Shown here: positions 19,459 through 28,651 of the stretch, piece after piece
Layout of the letters: each line of letters opens with the position of its first letter
How positions within the stretch are numbered: position 1 is the stretch's first letter
From: Rhodoferax sp. AJA081-3
Lineage (GTDB): Bacteria; Pseudomonadota; Gammaproteobacteria; Burkholderiales; Burkholderiaceae_C
Direction: 5' to 3'
DNA: 64,000 bases
Assembly (NCBI RefSeq): GCF_017798165.1
Contig: NZ_CP059068.1
Span: forward strand, 3,534,001 to 3,598,000
Program-made: the position numbers and the translations under genes
Notes under the pieces: generated by a model
The model's database searches: none
Told to the model about the DNA's origin: nothing
The model's input: only the letters and a program-made list of their open reading frames with translations

Positions 19459-19788
19459 ATGAATTTGACGATCAGCGGTCACCATCTTGAAGTTACCCCG
19501 GCACTGCGCAGTTACGTTACGACCAAGCTCGATCGAATCATGCGACATTTTGACCAGGTGGTCGATGTCAAGGTACTTCTAACCGTTGAGAAGCAAAAGG
19601 AAAAGGAACGACGGCAGCGTGCCGAGTGCAACATCCACGTCAAGGGCAACGACATGTTTGCCGAAAGCTCGCATGAGGACCTCTATGCGGCAGTGGATGA
19701 CTTGGTTGACAAGCTGGACCGTCAGGTCGTGCGGCACAAAGACCGTCTGCAGGACCACCACCACCAAGCGCCCAAACGCTTGATGTAA
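19459..19788 (+). CDS. hpf: Ribosome hibernation promoting factor HPF
   Basis: A 109-residue protein of the short HPF/YfiA family, which binds the 30S decoding region and inactivates ribosomes in stationary phase. The start [20 protein letters not shown] and the basic helix [12 protein letters not shown] fit the family, as does the C-terminal histidine-rich tail. A good ribosome site (GGAGGC) is present. The following ptsN and hprK complete the usual proteobacterial order; rpoN, often just upstream, is not here. Confidence 0.94.
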   Translation: MNLTISGHHLEVTPALRSYVTTKLDRIMRHFDQVVDVKVLLTVEKQKEKERRQRAECNIHVKGNDMFAESSHEDLYAAVDDLVDKLDRQVVRHKDRLQDHHHQAPKRLM

Positions 19789-19816
19789 TACCGGCACTGG
19801 TATTGCGTACTAGAGC

Positions 19817-19843
19817 AGCCGCCCTTCATGGGGCGGCTTTTTT
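19817..19843 (+). terminator. Rho-independent terminator after hpf
   Basis: Stem AGCCGCCC/GGGCGGCT (19817-19824 and 19831-19838) with loop TTCATG, followed by a T-run to 19843. It lies just before ptsN, so hpf can be made separately from ptsN-hprK. Confidence 0.85.
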
Positions 19844-19863
19844 GTGCATAATCGCCCCACACC

Positions 19864-20331
19864 ATGAACCGACTAGCCAGTATCCTGTCACCTGAGCAAG
19901 TGCTCGCGCACGTTGAAGTGACCAGCAAAAAGCGCGCTTTTGAAGAAGCTGGCCTGTTGTTTGAAAATCTGCATGGCCTGAGCCGTGCCTTGGTGACCGA
20001 CAGCCTGTTTTCGCGCGAACGCCTAGGCTCCACCGGTCTAGGTCATGGTGTCGCCATTCCCCACGGACGTATCAAAGGGCTCAAGGCCCCCATGGCTGCT
20101 GTGTTCCAGCTGGCGAACCCCATCGGTTTTGATGCGCCTGACGATGTGGTGGTCGGGCTGCTGATATTTTTGCTGGTGCCCGAAGCGGCAACCCAAAAAC
20201 ACCTGGAAATCCTGTCTGAAATCGCCGAGTTGCTGAGCGACTCCGAATTGCGCGAGCGCATGCTGGCCACCTCCGACGCTGCACAGCTGCATTCCATGAT
20301 TGCTGGCTGGCAGTCTGCCCAAGTGGCCTGA
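19864..20331 (+). CDS. ptsN: Nitrogen PTS IIA component PtsN
   Basis: EIIA-Ntr of the regulatory nitrogen phosphotransferase system, 155 residues. The active-site histidine sits in GHGVAIPHGRI, the standard motif. It receives phosphate from NPr and regulates targets such as potassium uptake and phosphate or nitrogen responses by protein contact. It lies between the hpf terminator and hprK, the usual betaproteobacterial arrangement. Confidence 0.94.
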   Translation: MNRLASILSPEQVLAHVEVTSKKRAFEEAGLLFENLHGLSRALVTDSLFSRERLGSTGLGHGVAIPHGRIKGLKAPMAAVFQLANPIGFDAPDDVVVGLLIFLLVPEAATQKHLEILSEIAELLSDSELRERMLATSDAAQLHSMIAGWQSAQVA

Positions 20332-20358
20332 GCCAGGCACACGGCGCCCTAACTTTCC

Positions 20359-21309
20359 GTGAAACCCACTGTAGTCAGCGCCGACGTACTCTTTGAAGAG
20401 TTTCGCGGCCGCCTGCACTGGGAATGGGTCGCGGGCTTGGGGGCTTCCGAGCGCCGATTTGACGAAGTGGCGGTTCGTGCCGCACGCTCGGGCGCTGATC
20501 TGGTTGGCTACCTGAATTACATCCACCCCTACCGCGTTCAAATTCTGGGCGAACGCGAAATTGCGTACATCACCAATGCCACGCCCGAGGATTGCGCCCG
20601 CCGCATCTCCCGCATCGTGACACTGGAGCCGCCGGTGCTGGTCTTGGCCGATGGGCAAATCGCGCCCCAGGCCTTGTTGTCCATGTGTGAGCGGGCACAG
20701 ATACCGATGTTTGCGACCGAGGAATCGTCGGCGTTTGTCATCGACGTCTTGCGGGCCTATCTCTCCAAACACTTTGCCGACCGTTCCTCGATGCACGGCG
20801 TGTTCATGGATATTCTGGGTCTTGGGGTGCTGATTACCGGTGAATCCGGCCTGGGCAAAAGCGAACTGGGCCTGGAGTTGATTTCTCGCGGAAACGGCCT
20901 GGTGGCCGATGATGCCGTGGACCTGTACCGCATCAACCAGACAACGATTGAAGGGCGCTGCCCCGAGCTGTTGCAAAACCTGTTGGAGGTGCGCGGCATT
21001 GGCCTGTTGGACATCCGCGGCATCTTTGGCGAAACCGCAGTGCGCCGCAAAATGCGGCTCAAACTGATCGTGCACCTGGTGCGCCGCGAAACCCTGGAGC
21101 GCGAGTACGAGCGTATCCCCTACGAGCCCCTGACCCAGGACATCCTGGGCATTCCGGTGCGCAAGGTGGTGATCCAGGTGGTGGCGGGCCGCAATATTGC
21201 GGTTCTGGTGGAGGCCGCTGTGCGCAACACCATTCTGCAATTGCGTGGTATCGACACCTACCAGGAATTTGTAGAGCGCCACCGCAAGGCGATGTCGCAG
21301 GGCGAATAA
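20359..21309 (+). CDS. hprK: HPr kinase/phosphorylase
   Basis: Bifunctional serine kinase and phosphorylase acting on HPr. The GTG start at 20359 is the only sensible start for the conserved N-terminus. It has 316 residues. The Walker A loop is [14 protein letters not shown], followed by the LVADDAVD acidic motif and the [10 protein letters not shown] signature of the catalytic domain. In betaproteobacteria it is part of the PTS-Ntr regulatory branch rather than sugar transport, matching the adjacent ptsN. Confidence 0.95.
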   Translation: MKPTVVSADVLFEEFRGRLHWEWVAGLGASERRFDEVAVRAARSGADLVGYLNYIHPYRVQILGEREIAYITNATPEDCARRISRIVTLEPPVLVLADGQIAPQALLSMCERAQIPMFATEESSAFVIDVLRAYLSKHFADRSSMHGVFMDILGLGVLITGESGLGKSELGLELISRGNGLVADDAVDLYRINQTTIEGRCPELLQNLLEVRGIGLLDIRGIFGETAVRRKMRLKLIVHLVRRETLEREYERIPYEPLTQDILGIPVRKVVIQVVAGRNIAVLVEAAVRNTILQLRGIDTYQEFVERHRKAMSQGE

Positions 21310-21333
21310 ACGGTCTGGGTTGTCGCAAACGCC

Positions 21334-21792
21334 TCAGTTAGCGCTGCCGCCGCGCTGTTTTTCCCGGTCGGTGCGGTTGGGGCACTTGTCCTTGGTGCAG
21401 GTGGCATACAGGCTCAGCGCGTGGTCCGAAATGGAGAACCCCTTGGCCTTGGCAACCGCGTGTTGGCGTTTCTCGATTTCTGCGTCGTAAAACTCTTCCA
21501 CCTTGCCGCAGTCCAGGCACACCAGGTGGTCGTGGTGCTGGCCTTCGTTGAGTTCGTACACCGCCTTGCCACTTTCGAAATGGCTGCGGCTCAGGATGCT
21601 GGCCTGCTCGAACTGGGTCAACACCCGGTAGACCGTGGCCAGACCCACGTCTGACCGTTCCTGCAACAGGACGCGAAATACATCTTCCGCTGTCAGGTGG
21701 CGTTCGGCGCTGCGCTGGAACACTTCCAGTATTTTCAGGCGCGGAATGGTGGCCTTCAGGCCTGTGTTTTTCAGTTCGTCAATATTGGTCAT
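21334..21792 (-). CDS. fur: Ferric uptake regulator Fur
   Basis: Iron-dependent repressor, 152 residues from the ATG at 21792. That start is preferred because GGAGAG lies 6 bases upstream; a longer frame to 21837 exists. It has an N-terminal winged helix ([30 protein letters not shown]) and a dimerisation domain with metal ligands: the [16 protein letters not shown] motif and a C-terminal CTKDKC pair. It is divergent from bamE, the usual arrangement in Burkholderiales. Confidence 0.95.
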   Translation of the reverse strand: MTNIDELKNTGLKATIPRLKILEVFQRSAERHLTAEDVFRVLLQERSDVGLATVYRVLTQFEQASILSRSHFESGKAVYELNEGQHHDHLVCLDCGKVEEFYDAEIEKRQHAVAKAKGFSISDHALSLYATCTKDKCPNRTDREKQRGGSAN

Positions 21793-21875
21793 GGGCATCT
21801 CTCCGCCGGGGGTAAGCGAGGGGGCGGCGGCGCTCAACCGCTACAATCCTGCGATCATATCTCGCGTAACCACCC

Positions 21876-22421
21876 ATGTCTGACATCCCTTGCCGTAGCC
21901 TCAATCTGACCCTGGTCGCCCTGGTGTTTGCGGGCCTTGCGGGCTGCAGCAGCTTGAATGGTGCCAGCGCACGCATTGCTGGCATCGTGTCGCCCTACAA
22001 GATGGACATCGTGCAGGGCAATGTAGTGACCAAGGAACAGCTGGCCCAGCTCAAGCCCGGCATGCAACGCGCCCAAGTGCGCGACATCCTGGGTACTGCC
22101 TTGTTGGTCAGTGTTTTCCATGCCGACCGTTGGGACTATGTATTCACCCTCAAGCAGCAGGGTGCGGTGCCCCAGTCACGCAAGGTCACCGTGTTTTTCA
22201 AGAACGATCTGGTGGAGCGCACCGAGGCCGATGCACTGCCCAGCGAGGCTGAATTTGTCGCCACACTCAAGTCGCCGTCTTTGCCCAATTCCGTGCCGAG
22301 CCTGCAAGCCTCGGAAGAAAGCCTGAGCAAGTACCCACCACCGAGCAGGCCTGCTGCTGCCACCGCAACTGTCGTGGCCGCTCCGAGCGATTACCCGCCG
22401 CTTGAGGCTACACGCCCCTAG
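21876..22421 (+). CDS. bamE: Outer membrane assembly lipoprotein BamE
   Basis: Small lipoprotein of the BAM complex that folds outer-membrane proteins. It has 181 residues with a signal peptide and lipobox LAGC. The conserved core reads VVTKEQLAQLKPGMQRAQV, then DILGTALLVSVFHADRWDYVF, as in SmpA/OmlA proteins. The Pro/Ala/Ser-rich C-terminal ~60 residues are an extension seen in this order. A TACAAT -10-like box is at about 21842-21847. The next gene is dapB, 24 bases on. Confidence 0.92.
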   Translation: MSDIPCRSLNLTLVALVFAGLAGCSSLNGASARIAGIVSPYKMDIVQGNVVTKEQLAQLKPGMQRAQVRDILGTALLVSVFHADRWDYVFTLKQQGAVPQSRKVTVFFKNDLVERTEADALPSEAEFVATLKSPSLPNSVPSLQASEESLSKYPPPSRPAAATATVVAAPSDYPPLEATRP

Positions 22422-22445
22422 TTTTGCAGCAGAAAGAACCGTGAC

Positions 22446-23249
22446 ATGACCCACAAGATTGCTGTGGCGGGCGCATCAGGCCGTATGGGTCAGATGTTGA
22501 TCGATGCCATCCGTGCCGCAGACGACTGCAGCCTAGCCGGAGCCCTGGACATGGCGGGTAGCCCTTCGGTGGGCCAGGATGCAGGGGCCATGTCTGGCAA
22601 GCCCATGGGTGTATTGGTCACGGCGGACCTGCGCGCTGGCCTGCAGCCCAGCGATGTACTGATCGACTTCACCCGGCCCGAAGGCACACTGGCCCATCTC
22701 AAGGTCTGCCGCGAATTGGGAGTGGCCGCCGTCATTGGTACTACCGGCTTTACCGACGCGCAAAAGGCAGAGATCGCCACCATCGCCCAAGACATTGCCA
22801 TCGTCATGGCGCCCAATATGAGCGTGGGTGTCAACGTCACCCTCAAGCTGCTGGAGATGGCTGCCAAGGCGCTGTCCACCGGTTACGACATCGAGATCGT
22901 CGAAGCCCACCACCGCCACAAGGTGGATGCACCTTCTGGCACGGCCCTGAAAATGGGCGAGGTGATTGCCGACGCGCTGGGCCGTGACTTAAAAGACTGC
23001 GCTGTCTACGCCCGTGAAGGTGTGACCGGTGAGCGCGACCCGTCCTCCATCGGTTTTGCCACCATACGCGGCGGTGACATCGTGGGTGACCACACGGTGC
23101 TGTTTGCCGGCATTGGTGAACGCATCGAGATCAGCCACAAGTCCTCCAGCCGGGCGACCTATGCCCAGGGCAGTCTGCGCGCGGTGCGTTTTCTGGCGGG
23201 CAAGAAGTCCGGGCTGTTTGACATGTTTGACGTGCTGAGCCTGCGGTGA
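22446..23249 (+). CDS. dapB: 4-hydroxy-tetrahydrodipicolinate reductase DapB
   Basis: NAD(P)H-dependent reduction step of lysine and diaminopimelate synthesis. It has 267 residues. The Rossmann motif is [13 protein letters not shown], with the catalytic region [19 protein letters not shown] carrying the conserved His pair and Lys. The stop overlaps the GTG start of the next gene (GTGA), so it is coupled to the TolQ-like gene. Confidence 0.96.
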   Translation: MTHKIAVAGASGRMGQMLIDAIRAADDCSLAGALDMAGSPSVGQDAGAMSGKPMGVLVTADLRAGLQPSDVLIDFTRPEGTLAHLKVCRELGVAAVIGTTGFTDAQKAEIATIAQDIAIVMAPNMSVGVNVTLKLLEMAAKALSTGYDIEIVEAHHRHKVDAPSGTALKMGEVIADALGRDLKDCAVYAREGVTGERDPSSIGFATIRGGDIVGDHTVLFAGIGERIEISHKSSSRATYAQGSLRAVRFLAGKKSGLFDMFDVLSLR

Positions 23250-23893
23250 ACGCCTTCGACCTGCTGCGCCAGGGCGACGCCGTCAGCAAAGGTGTGGCGC
23301 TGGCGTTGCTGGTGATGTCGGTGGGCAGTTGGGTCGTGATTTTGTGGAAAGCCTGGTTGTTGCTGCGCGCCCACCGCGACGTGGCCCGCAGCACGGCCGC
23401 CTTTTGGCAAGCGCCCTCGCTGGCAGAGGGACTGCGGTCCGTGCAGCTGTTTGACCGCGAAGTCCTGGTTGCACCGCTGGTTCAGGCCAGCCAGGTGCAA
23501 ACCACGGGCACGTTGGCTGGTGCGGGCGACAAGTCCCAACAACTCACCCGCCTGTTGCGCGATGCCTTGCACGCCGTCCTGCTCAAGCTGCAGGCTGGTC
23601 AGGTACTGCTGGCCACCGTGGGTTCCACCGCGCCCTTTGTGGGTCTGCTGGGCACGGTTTGGGGCATCTACCATGCGCTGATGGGTATCTCGGGTGCAGG
23701 CCAGGTCAGCATAGACAAGATATCCGGCCCCGTGGGTGAAGCTTTGATCATGACCGCGGCCGGCCTTGCCGTGGCTATTCCCGCCGTTCTGGGTTACAAC
23801 ATCCTGGGACGCTACATCGGTCGTATTGAGGCCGATCTGGAAGGTTTTGCTCGCGATCTGCGCGAGTTGTTGATTACGCAGAGGGCACAGTGA
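23246..23893 (+). CDS. MotA/TolQ/ExbB-type proton channel subunit
   Basis: A 215-residue inner-membrane protein with three transmembrane helices. One is near the N-terminus ([24 protein letters not shown] region); two are in the second half ([22 protein letters not shown] and [21 protein letters not shown]). The [14 protein letters not shown] segment is the family signature. GTG start overlapping the dapB stop. With the following ExbD/TolR-like protein it forms a proton-driven motor. Whether it serves TonB or Tol-Pal is unclear, since no tolA, tolB, pal or tonB is adjacent. Confidence 0.88.
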   Translation: MNAFDLLRQGDAVSKGVALALLVMSVGSWVVILWKAWLLLRAHRDVARSTAAFWQAPSLAEGLRSVQLFDREVLVAPLVQASQVQTTGTLAGAGDKSQQLTRLLRDALHAVLLKLQAGQVLLATVGSTAPFVGLLGTVWGIYHALMGISGAGQVSIDKISGPVGEALIMTAAGLAVAIPAVLGYNILGRYIGRIEADLEGFARDLRELLITQRAQ

Positions 23894-24315
23894 GTTTCGG
23901 CCGCCTGGAGCGCACCGCCGCTCCCCAGCCTATGAGCGAGATCAACATGACGCCACTGGTGGACGTGATGCTTGTACTGGTGGTCATCTTCATCATCACT
24001 GCTCCCCTGTTGGTCAGTGCAGTCAAGGTGGACCTGCCCAAGTCTGCAGGTGCCGCCACGCTGGAGGCTCCCAAGTTCATTGCGCTGACGGTGGACAAGA
24101 CGGGCCAGGTCTTTGTCGATGACAAACCCCTTGACGCCCGGGCCGTGGCCGCTGCACTGCGCCAAGCCGGTGAACGCAACCCTGACACCGAAGTGCGTTT
24201 GCGCGCCGACACCGCCGTACCCTATGGTCGAGTGGTCGAGCTGATGGGTCAGGCCCACCTTGCAGGTCTGCACCGCATCGGTTTCGTGACAGACACAGCC
24301 GCCGCAAGGCGTTAG
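23890..24315 (+). CDS. ExbD/TolR-type biopolymer transport protein
   Basis: A 141-residue partner of the upstream MotA/TolQ/ExbB protein. One transmembrane helix follows the signature SEINMTPLVDVMLVLVVIF, which carries the essential Asp for proton movement. A periplasmic domain ends the protein. GTG start overlapping the preceding stop (GTGA). ExbD and TolR cannot be separated from sequence alone; the two TonB-dependent receptors in this window would need an ExbBD-TonB system from somewhere. Confidence 0.88.
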   Translation: MSFGRLERTAAPQPMSEINMTPLVDVMLVLVVIFIITAPLLVSAVKVDLPKSAGAATLEAPKFIALTVDKTGQVFVDDKPLDARAVAAALRQAGERNPDTEVRLRADTAVPYGRVVELMGQAHLAGLHRIGFVTDTAAARR

Positions 24316-24403
24316 GGTTGCTCCCCTGTGGGGGGCATCTACCCAGTACGCCTAAAATCCCCTCAGGCACTCCATCTGGCGACGCTAGGTCGCCCCTTCA
24401 CCC

Positions 24404-27157
24404 ATGCAAGACAAATACCAACACCTGGACATCGAAAAAGCGGCGCACGCACACTGGGCACAACCCCTGTGGAATGGGCAGAACGCCTACCGCGTGACCG
24501 AAGACGCGCGGGATGCGCAAGGCAACCTGAAGAAGAAGTTCTACGCCTGCTCCATGCTGCCTTACCCCAGCGGCAAGCTGCACATGGGCCATGTGCGCAA
24601 CTACACGATCAACGACATGCTGGCGCGTTACTTGCGCATGAACGGCCACAACGTGTTGATGCCCATGGGTTGGGACGCCTTTGGCCTGCCCGCCGAAAAC
24701 GCCGCGTTGAAGAACAAGGTGCCACCTGCGCAATGGACGTACGACAACATCGCCTACATGAAGGGCCAGATGCAGGCCATGGGCCTGGCCATTGACTGGA
24801 GCCGCGAGGTTGCCACCTGTGACCCGTCGTACTACAAGTGGAACCAGTGGCTGTTTTTGAAGATGCTGGAAAAAGGCATTGCCTACCGCAAGACGCAGGT
24901 CGTCAACTGGGACCCGGTGGACCAGACTGTGCTCGCCAACGAACAGGTTATTGACGGCAAGGGCTGGCGCACTGGCGCCACGGTCGAGAAGCGTGAGATC
25001 CCTGGTTATTACCTCAAGATCACCGACTACGCCCAGGAACTGCTGGAGCAGGTGCAGACCGGCCTGCCGGGCTGGCCCGAGCGTGTCAAGCTGATGCAGG
25101 AAAACTGGATCGGCAAATCCAGCGGCGTGCGTTTTGCATTCACCCATGACATCAAGGGTGAAGACGGCGCGCTGATTGGTGATGGCCGCATGTATGTGTT
25201 CACCACCCGCGCCGACACCATCATGGGGGTGACCTTTTGTGCTGTGGCGCCAGAGCATCCATTGGCCCAACATGCTGCCAAGTCCAACCTGCGCCTGGCA
25301 GCTTTCATCGAAGAGTGCAAGGCCGGCGGCACCACCGAGGCCGAAATGGCCGTCAAGGAAAAACTGGGCATGCCCACGGGCCTGCAAGTCACCCACCCGC
25401 TGACCGGTGACGCCATCGACGTATGGGTCGGCAACTATGTGCTGATGGGGTATGGCGATGGTGCCGTCATGGGTGTGCCCGCCCACGATGAGCGCGACTT
25501 TGCCTTTGCCAAAAAGTACAACCTCCGCATTGACGATGTGGTGCACATCGATGGCTTGACCTACGACCACGACCAATGGCAAGACTGGTATGCGGACAAG
25601 CAGCGTGGCGTCACCGTCAACTCGGACGTCTTCAGTGGCATGTCGTATACGGATGCCGTGGATGCCGTGGCTGCGGCTTTGCAGGCCAAAGGCATGGGCG
25701 AGAAAAAAACCACCTGGCGCTTGCGCGACTGGGGCGTCAGCCGCCAGCGGTACTGGGGCACACCCATCCCCATCATCCACTGTGCCGAGCACGGCGCGGT
25801 GCCGGTGCCCGAGAAGGATCTGCCCGTCGTGCTGCCGCAGGATTGTGTGCCCGATGGCTCTGGCAACCCGCTGCACAAACACGAAGGTTTTCACGCCGGT
25901 GTGGTGTGCCCGGTATGTGGCAAGGCCGCGCGGCGCGAGACCGACACCATGGACACCTTTGTCGATAGCTCGTGGTACTACATGCGTTACTGCGACCCGA
26001 CGAATATCGACGCCATGGTCAGCGGCGGTGCCGCCTATTGGATGCGCGACCAGCAACTCGCCAAGGGTGGCAGCGGCATGGACCAGTACATCGGCGGTAT
26101 CGAACACGCCATCCTGCACCTGCTGTACGCGCGCTTCTGGACCAAGGTCATGCGTGACTTGGGCCTGGTAACCGTGGATGAGCCGTTTACCAAACTGCTG
26201 TGCCAGGGCATGGTGCTGAACCACATCTACTCCCGCCGCACCGAAAAGGGTGGCAAGGAGTATTTCTGGCCGCAGGACGTGGAGCATGTGTTTGACGATG
26301 CGGGCAAGATCAACGGTGCCAAGCTGATCAAGGCCGTGGACAGTGCGGACGGTCTGCTGCCGGTGGGCACGCCCATTGATTACGAAGGCGTGGGCACCAT
26401 GTCCAAGTCCAAGAACAACGGTGTGGACCCGCAAGAGCTGATCGGGAAATACGGCGCCGACACCGCACGCATTTACACCATGTTCACCGCGCCGCCCGAG
26501 GCCACGCTGGAGTGGAACGATGCGGCGGTGGAGGGCAGCTACCGCTTCCTGCGCCGGGTCTGGAACTTTGGTTTCAAGCTGTCTGCTATGGATATTGAAG
26601 CTACCCAGGTCCAGTTGACGGGGGCTGGCGGCATAAATGGCTTAAGCTTTAGCAAGGAAGCCAAGGTGCTGCGGCGCGAGATGCACACGGTGCTCAAGCA
26701 GGTGGACTACGACTACCAGCGGATGCAGTACAACACCGTGGTGTCTGGCGCCATGAAGATGATCAATGCCCTGGAAGACTTCAAGGCTGTGGAGTCCGAA
26801 GGTGGTTTGGCCGCGGTGCTGGAAGGTTTCTCGCTGCTGCTGCGTGTCCTCTACCCGGCCACGCCCCACATTGCCCACGCCTTGTGGAGCGAGCTGGGGT
26901 ATGCCAAGGGCAGCGGCGACCTGCTGGACGCACCCTGGCCACAGGTGGACCCTGCTGCCTTGGTGCAGGACGAGATTGAACTGATGCTGCAGGTCAACGG
27001 CAAGCTGCGCGGCTCGGTGATGGTGCCCTCGGGTGCGTCCAAGGACGAGATCGAGGCGCTGACACTGGCCAACGAGACGTTTGTCAACTTCGCTGCGGGT
27101 GCACCCATCAAACGCGTCATCATTGTGCCGGGGCGTCTGGTCAATGTGGTCCTCTAA
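24404..27157 (+). CDS. leuS: Leucyl-tRNA synthetase, with a repeat-derived insert
   Basis: Class I synthetase charging tRNA-Leu. It has 917 residues, longer than the usual ~860-885. The HIGH-type motif is [15 protein letters not shown] and the KMSKS motif appears as TMSKSKNNG. The editing domain lies in between (with the [12 protein letters not shown] and VPAHDERDF motifs). Near residues 727-748, in the anticodon-binding region, there is an extra segment ([20 protein letters not shown]). It coincides with a reversed copy of the family A repeat at 26583-26650. The frame is intact. lptE follows at once. Confidence 0.96.
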   Translation: MQDKYQHLDIEKAAHAHWAQPLWNGQNAYRVTEDARDAQGNLKKKFYACSMLPYPSGKLHMGHVRNYTINDMLARYLRMNGHNVLMPMGWDAFGLPAENAALKNKVPPAQWTYDNIAYMKGQMQAMGLAIDWSREVATCDPSYYKWNQWLFLKMLEKGIAYRKTQVVNWDPVDQTVLANEQVIDGKGWRTGATVEKREIPGYYLKITDYAQELLEQVQTGLPGWPERVKLMQENWIGKSSGVRFAFTHDIKGEDGALIGDGRMYVFTTRADTIMGVTFCAVAPEHPLAQHAAKSNLRLAAFIEECKAGGTTEAEMAVKEKLGMPTGLQVTHPLTGDAIDVWVGNYVLMGYGDGAVMGVPAHDERDFAFAKKYNLRIDDVVHIDGLTYDHDQWQDWYADKQRGVTVNSDVFSGMSYTDAVDAVAAALQAKGMGEKKTTWRLRDWGVSRQRYWGTPIPIIHCAEHGAVPVPEKDLPVVLPQDCVPDGSGNPLHKHEGFHAGVVCPVCGKAARRETDTMDTFVDSSWYYMRYCDPTNIDAMVSGGAAYWMRDQQLAKGGSGMDQYIGGIEHAILHLLYARFWTKVMRDLGLVTVDEPFTKLLCQGMVLNHIYSRRTEKGGKEYFWPQDVEHVFDDAGKINGAKLIKAVDSADGLLPVGTPIDYEGVGTMSKSKNNGVDPQELIGKYGADTARIYTMFTAPPEATLEWNDAAVEGSYRFLRRVWNFGFKLSAMDIEATQVQLTGAGGINGLSFSKEAKVLRREMHTVLKQVDYDYQRMQYNTVVSGAMKMINALEDFKAVESEGGLAAVLEGFSLLLRVLYPATPHIAHALWSELGYAKGSGDLLDAPWPQVDPAALVQDEIELMLQVNGKLRGSVMVPSGASKDEIEALTLANETFVNFAAGAPIKRVIIVPGRLVNVVL
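26583..26650 (-). repeat. Dispersed short repeat, family A, in frame inside leuS
   Basis: Read on the minus strand: TGCCGCCAGCCCCCGTC, a spacer, then GTAGCTTCAATATCCATAGC. The layout matches the intergenic copies, though more diverged. It lies in the coding region for the anticodon-binding part of LeuRS and adds about 22 residues without a frameshift. Confidence 0.55.
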
Positions 27158-27671
27158 ACCGCAGCCCATGCTCCGCCGTCGCACTGCCATCGCCGCCATG
27201 GCCGCGGCCGCTCTGGCGGGCTGCGGCTTCAAGTTGCGCAGCAGCCAGACCTTTGCCTTCCAGACCTTGGCAGTCACGCCGGAGCGCAACGGCTTGGTAG
27301 CCGCTGACTTGATCCGGTATTTTGGCAAGGCCATCGTGCCCTTGGCGCCGGTGCGGGGCGTTGAGGCGCCGCAGGTCATCGTGGACATTTTGCAAGAGGT
27401 GCGTGACAAAAATGTGGTGGGTGTCAACGCCTCGGGCCAGGTGCGCGAGTTCCAGTTGCGCCTGCGCCTGCTGTTCCGTGTGCGCCTGCCGGATGGGCGC
27501 GAGCTGATTGGTCCGACCGAAATCTCGCAGCAGCGCGACATCAGCTTCAACGAATCCGCCGTGTTGGCCAAGGAGGCCGAAGAGGTACTGCTGTTCCGCG
27601 ACATGCAGAACGACATCCTGCAGCAGCTGTTGCGGCGCCTGGCGGCGATCAAATCACTCGACGCACCCTGA
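27144..27671 (+). CDS. lptE: LPS-assembly lipoprotein LptE
   Basis: Outer-membrane lipoprotein that plugs the LptD barrel in lipopolysaccharide export. It has a signal peptide and lipobox LAGCGF, followed by [13 protein letters not shown] and the conserved [17 protein letters not shown] segment, then a helical end [18 protein letters not shown] use the ATG at 27144, which overlaps leuS by 14 bases and has GGGGCG upstream. The ATG at 27168 is a plausible alternative that still gives a signal peptide. In Burkholderiales holA normally follows directly; here it is about 20 kb away. Confidence 0.9.
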   Translation: MWSSKPQPMLRRRTAIAAMAAAALAGCGFKLRSSQTFAFQTLAVTPERNGLVAADLIRYFGKAIVPLAPVRGVEAPQVIVDILQEVRDKNVVGVNASGQVREFQLRLRLLFRVRLPDGRELIGPTEISQQRDISFNESAVLAKEAEEVLLFRDMQNDILQQLLRRLAAIKSLDAP

Positions 27672-28651
27672 TGGACCTTCGCCTGGCACTGTACGAACTC
27701 GCGGCCCGCCACAGGCTGGATGCCACGGGTTCGCACAAGCTGGCCCAGCTAGCCGGGCTCAACCGCGAGCCCGCACAACTTGCCTACTGGTTGCCACGCG
27801 GCGTGGCCGTGCTGGCGGCGGCCCTGGGCGGTTTTGGAGTCATCCTGTGGGTAGCAGCCAACTGGGAGACGCTAGGGCGCTACGGTCGGTTTGGGCTGCT
27901 GCAGGCGCTGTTTCTGGTGATGTGTGGCGGTGCCCTGGTCAAGCCCAGTGCACGCGCGCCCTTGGGACTGATGGCACTGCTCACCATTGGTGGCCTGTTT
28001 GCGTATTTTGGGCAGACCTACCAGACAGGTGCTGACCCCTGGCAGCTATTTGCCGTATGGGCGGTGCTGGCTCTGCCGCTGTGTTTCAGCGTGCGCAGCG
28101 ATGTGTTGTGGACACCCTGGGCGTTGATCGTCAGCACTGGTATCTCGCTGTGGGTGCATGCGCACACCGCCCACGACTGGCGTGTGGAGCCCCAAGACCT
28201 GCACATCTATGCCGTGGCCTGGAGTGCCGCGCTGGGTTTGACGCTGGCCCTGAGCCCGGTTTTTAAACGCTGGAGCGGCAGTGGTCTCTGGGCTATGCGC
28301 ACGGCGGTTACCTTGGCTACGCTGATGGTCTCCACGACGTCACTGGGCGCTCTTTTTTCCAACAAGATGGTTCTGTTGTACGGCCTGGGCCTGGGCTTGT
28401 TGGCGGGCACCGCGTTTGCTCTGGCAAGCCGAAAACTGTTCGATATTTTTTGTTTGAGTGCAGTGGGCCTGGGGCTCAACGTGTTGCTGATTTTTGGTCT
28501 GGGCAAAGTGCTGTTCCACGACACGCGTGGCGACTTCTGGATGGGTGCCATGCTGCTGTTGGGCCTGGCGGCGGCGGGCTTGTTGGCTGGCACCGTGGGT
28601 GTGTTATTGCGGCTGTCGCGTCGCGATGCCGCGCAAGGTGGCGGCGTATGA
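27671..28651 (+). CDS. DUF2157 multi-pass membrane protein
   Basis: A 326-residue protein. The short soluble N-terminal region (to about residue 40) contains the helix typical of DUF2157. Eight or more hydrophobic helices follow, beginning at AVLAAALGGFGVILWVAANW and including the characteristic GLFAYFGQTYQTGADPW segment. The ATG starts at the last base of the lptE stop. The next gene overlaps by four bases (ATGA), and the two are a familiar pair. Function unknown. Confidence 0.8.
   Translation: MDLRLALYELAARHRLDATGSHKLAQLAGLNREPAQLAYWLPRGVAVLAAALGGFGVILWVAANWETLGRYGRFGLLQALFLVMCGGALVKPSARAPLGLMALLTIGGLFAYFGQTYQTGADPWQLFAVWAVLALPLCFSVRSDVLWTPWALIVSTGISLWVHAHTAHDWRVEPQDLHIYAVAWSAALGLTLALSPVFKRWSGSGLWAMRTAVTLATLMVSTTSLGALFSNKMVLLYGLGLGLLAGTAFALASRKLFDIFCLSAVGLGLNVLLIFGLGKVLFHDTRGDFWMGAMLLLGLAAAGLLAGTVGVLLRLSRRDAAQGGGV

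Noticed and set aside
20038..21282. A 414-codon minus-strand frame over ptsN and hprK
   Set aside because: It spans two convincing plus-strand genes and shows no motif of its own.
24310..24345. Hairpin GCTCCCC-TGT-GGGGGGC before leuS as a terminator or tRNA-sensing leader
   Set aside because: There is no T-run and no leader peptide or T-box features; too weak to call.
24398..26434. A 678-codon open frame on the minus strand opposite leuS
   Set aside because: leuS on the plus strand has all synthetase motifs. The antisense frame is His/Gly/Val-rich with no recognisable domain, a typical shadow of high-GC coding sequence.
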